DNA from: a virus
Length of the DNA stretch: 38,023 nt
Virus record (IMG/VR): IMGVR_UViG_3300033984_000265
Span: 1 to 38,023 of that record
Direction: 5' to 3' (one strand)
Every line of letters begins with the position of its first letter. Within the stretch, counting starts at the first letter, position 1. Below, one piece after another: positions 37,931 through 38,023 of this stretch. The position numbers and the translations under genes are program-made. Below the pieces are notes generated by a model, which was given only the letters and a program-made list of their open reading frames with translations, was not told the origin of the DNA and did no database searches.

Positions 37931-38023
37931 TTATATTGTTTTTAATTTATTTTGATATGCATTACTTGCTTCTTCTTCATTATCAAAGTAACCTAAATGT
38001 ACTTGTTTTAATCCAATTTTAAT
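37931..38023 (-). CDS. 3' end of HNH-AP2 endonuclease gene, cut by window edge
   Basis: 31 codons identical to the end of 3500-4012, covering most of the AP2-like domain (I-G-L-K-Q-V-H-L-G-Y-F-D). Incomplete only because the window ends. Confidence 0.75.
   Translation of the reverse strand: MKIGLKQVHLGYFDNEEEASNAYQNKLKTI

Larger units (their letters stand above)
34776..38023. repeat. Right copy of diverged terminal repeat
   Basis: Second version of the 1-3592 segment with conserved gene order: promoter and terminator, 71-aa gene, DUF3127 SSB, 59-aa membrane protein, 166-aa gene, 78-aa homologue, annealing protein, 67-aa gene, promoter, terminator, endolysin, holin, and the 3' end of an HNH gene. 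Proteins shared by both versions stay highly similar while third codon positions drift, as expected for two functional alleles rather than a decaying duplicate. Confidence 0.9.

Noticed and set aside
1-38023. Lysogeny module, attachment site or CRISPR array
   Set aside because: No integrase, excisionase or repressor gene and no regularly spaced repeats were found; the only long repeat is the diverged terminal pair.

Overview
The window is almost entirely one double-stranded DNA phage genome of siphovirus type, probably infecting a Flavobacterium-like member of the Bacteroidota. Every supported gene lies on the minus strand, so transcription runs from high to low coordinates. Evidence for the host group: very low G+C, start codons preceded by A-rich rather than GGAGG-type leaders, several promoters of the Bacteroidota form TTG-N19-TAnnTTTG, and gene families typical of phages of this group (DUF3127-type SSB, DUF6291 initiator, DUF6712-like connector). 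I see no integrase, excisionase, CI-like repressor, CRISPR array or rRNA gene. If the genome is complete this points to a lytic phage (inference). No stretch over 300 bases lacks a gene.

Layout in the direction of transcription. (1) 34.85-32.2 kb: early operon of small genes, including a DnaA domain IV-like protein and a secreted protein. (2) 32.2-31.2 kb: a leader ORF that runs through a terminator hairpin, a GP88-like protein and a small lipoprotein. (3) 31.28-25.0 kb: a structured RNA leader, then a replication, nucleotide and DNA-modification operon: initiator with candidate iterons, DnaB/RecA-fold ATPase, HNH, RusA, two MazG-like enzymes, ParB-like protein, TET-associated-type glycosyltransferase and TET/JBP-type dioxygenase. 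(4) 25.0-2.8 kb: the late operon, starting at a promoter in front of radC: small and large terminase, tail proteins, tape measure, tail fibre, ClpP-type protease/scaffold, major capsid protein, tail-tube candidate, portal, connector, two fibre proteins, a membrane GAF-like protein, HNH, holin and M15 endolysin. (5) 2.8-0.1 kb: recombination operon: ERF-type annealing protein, small proteins, DUF3127 SSB.

The right end, 34776-38023, is a diverged second version of 1-3592. It has the same order, HNH end, holin, endolysin, terminator, promoter, recombination operon. But it carries a different annealing-protein core, a different M15 endolysin, and lacks two small genes. The outermost 127 bases on the left and 103 on the right are identical between the versions. 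The simplest reading is a circular (or circularly permuted) genome of about 34.4-34.8 kb, assembled slightly more than once around, with two strain alleles of the lysis/recombination segment at the two ends. A true tandem duplication is the alternative.

The most interesting points are the TET-like dioxygenase plus glycosyltransferase plus ParB cassette without any visible cytosine methyltransferase; the swap of annealing-protein cores onto one conserved C-terminal tail; two candidate RNA-based attenuators (31.2 kb and 32.2 kb); and a possible iteron origin inside the initiator gene. Several genes under 60 codons, missed by simple length filters, are also listed.
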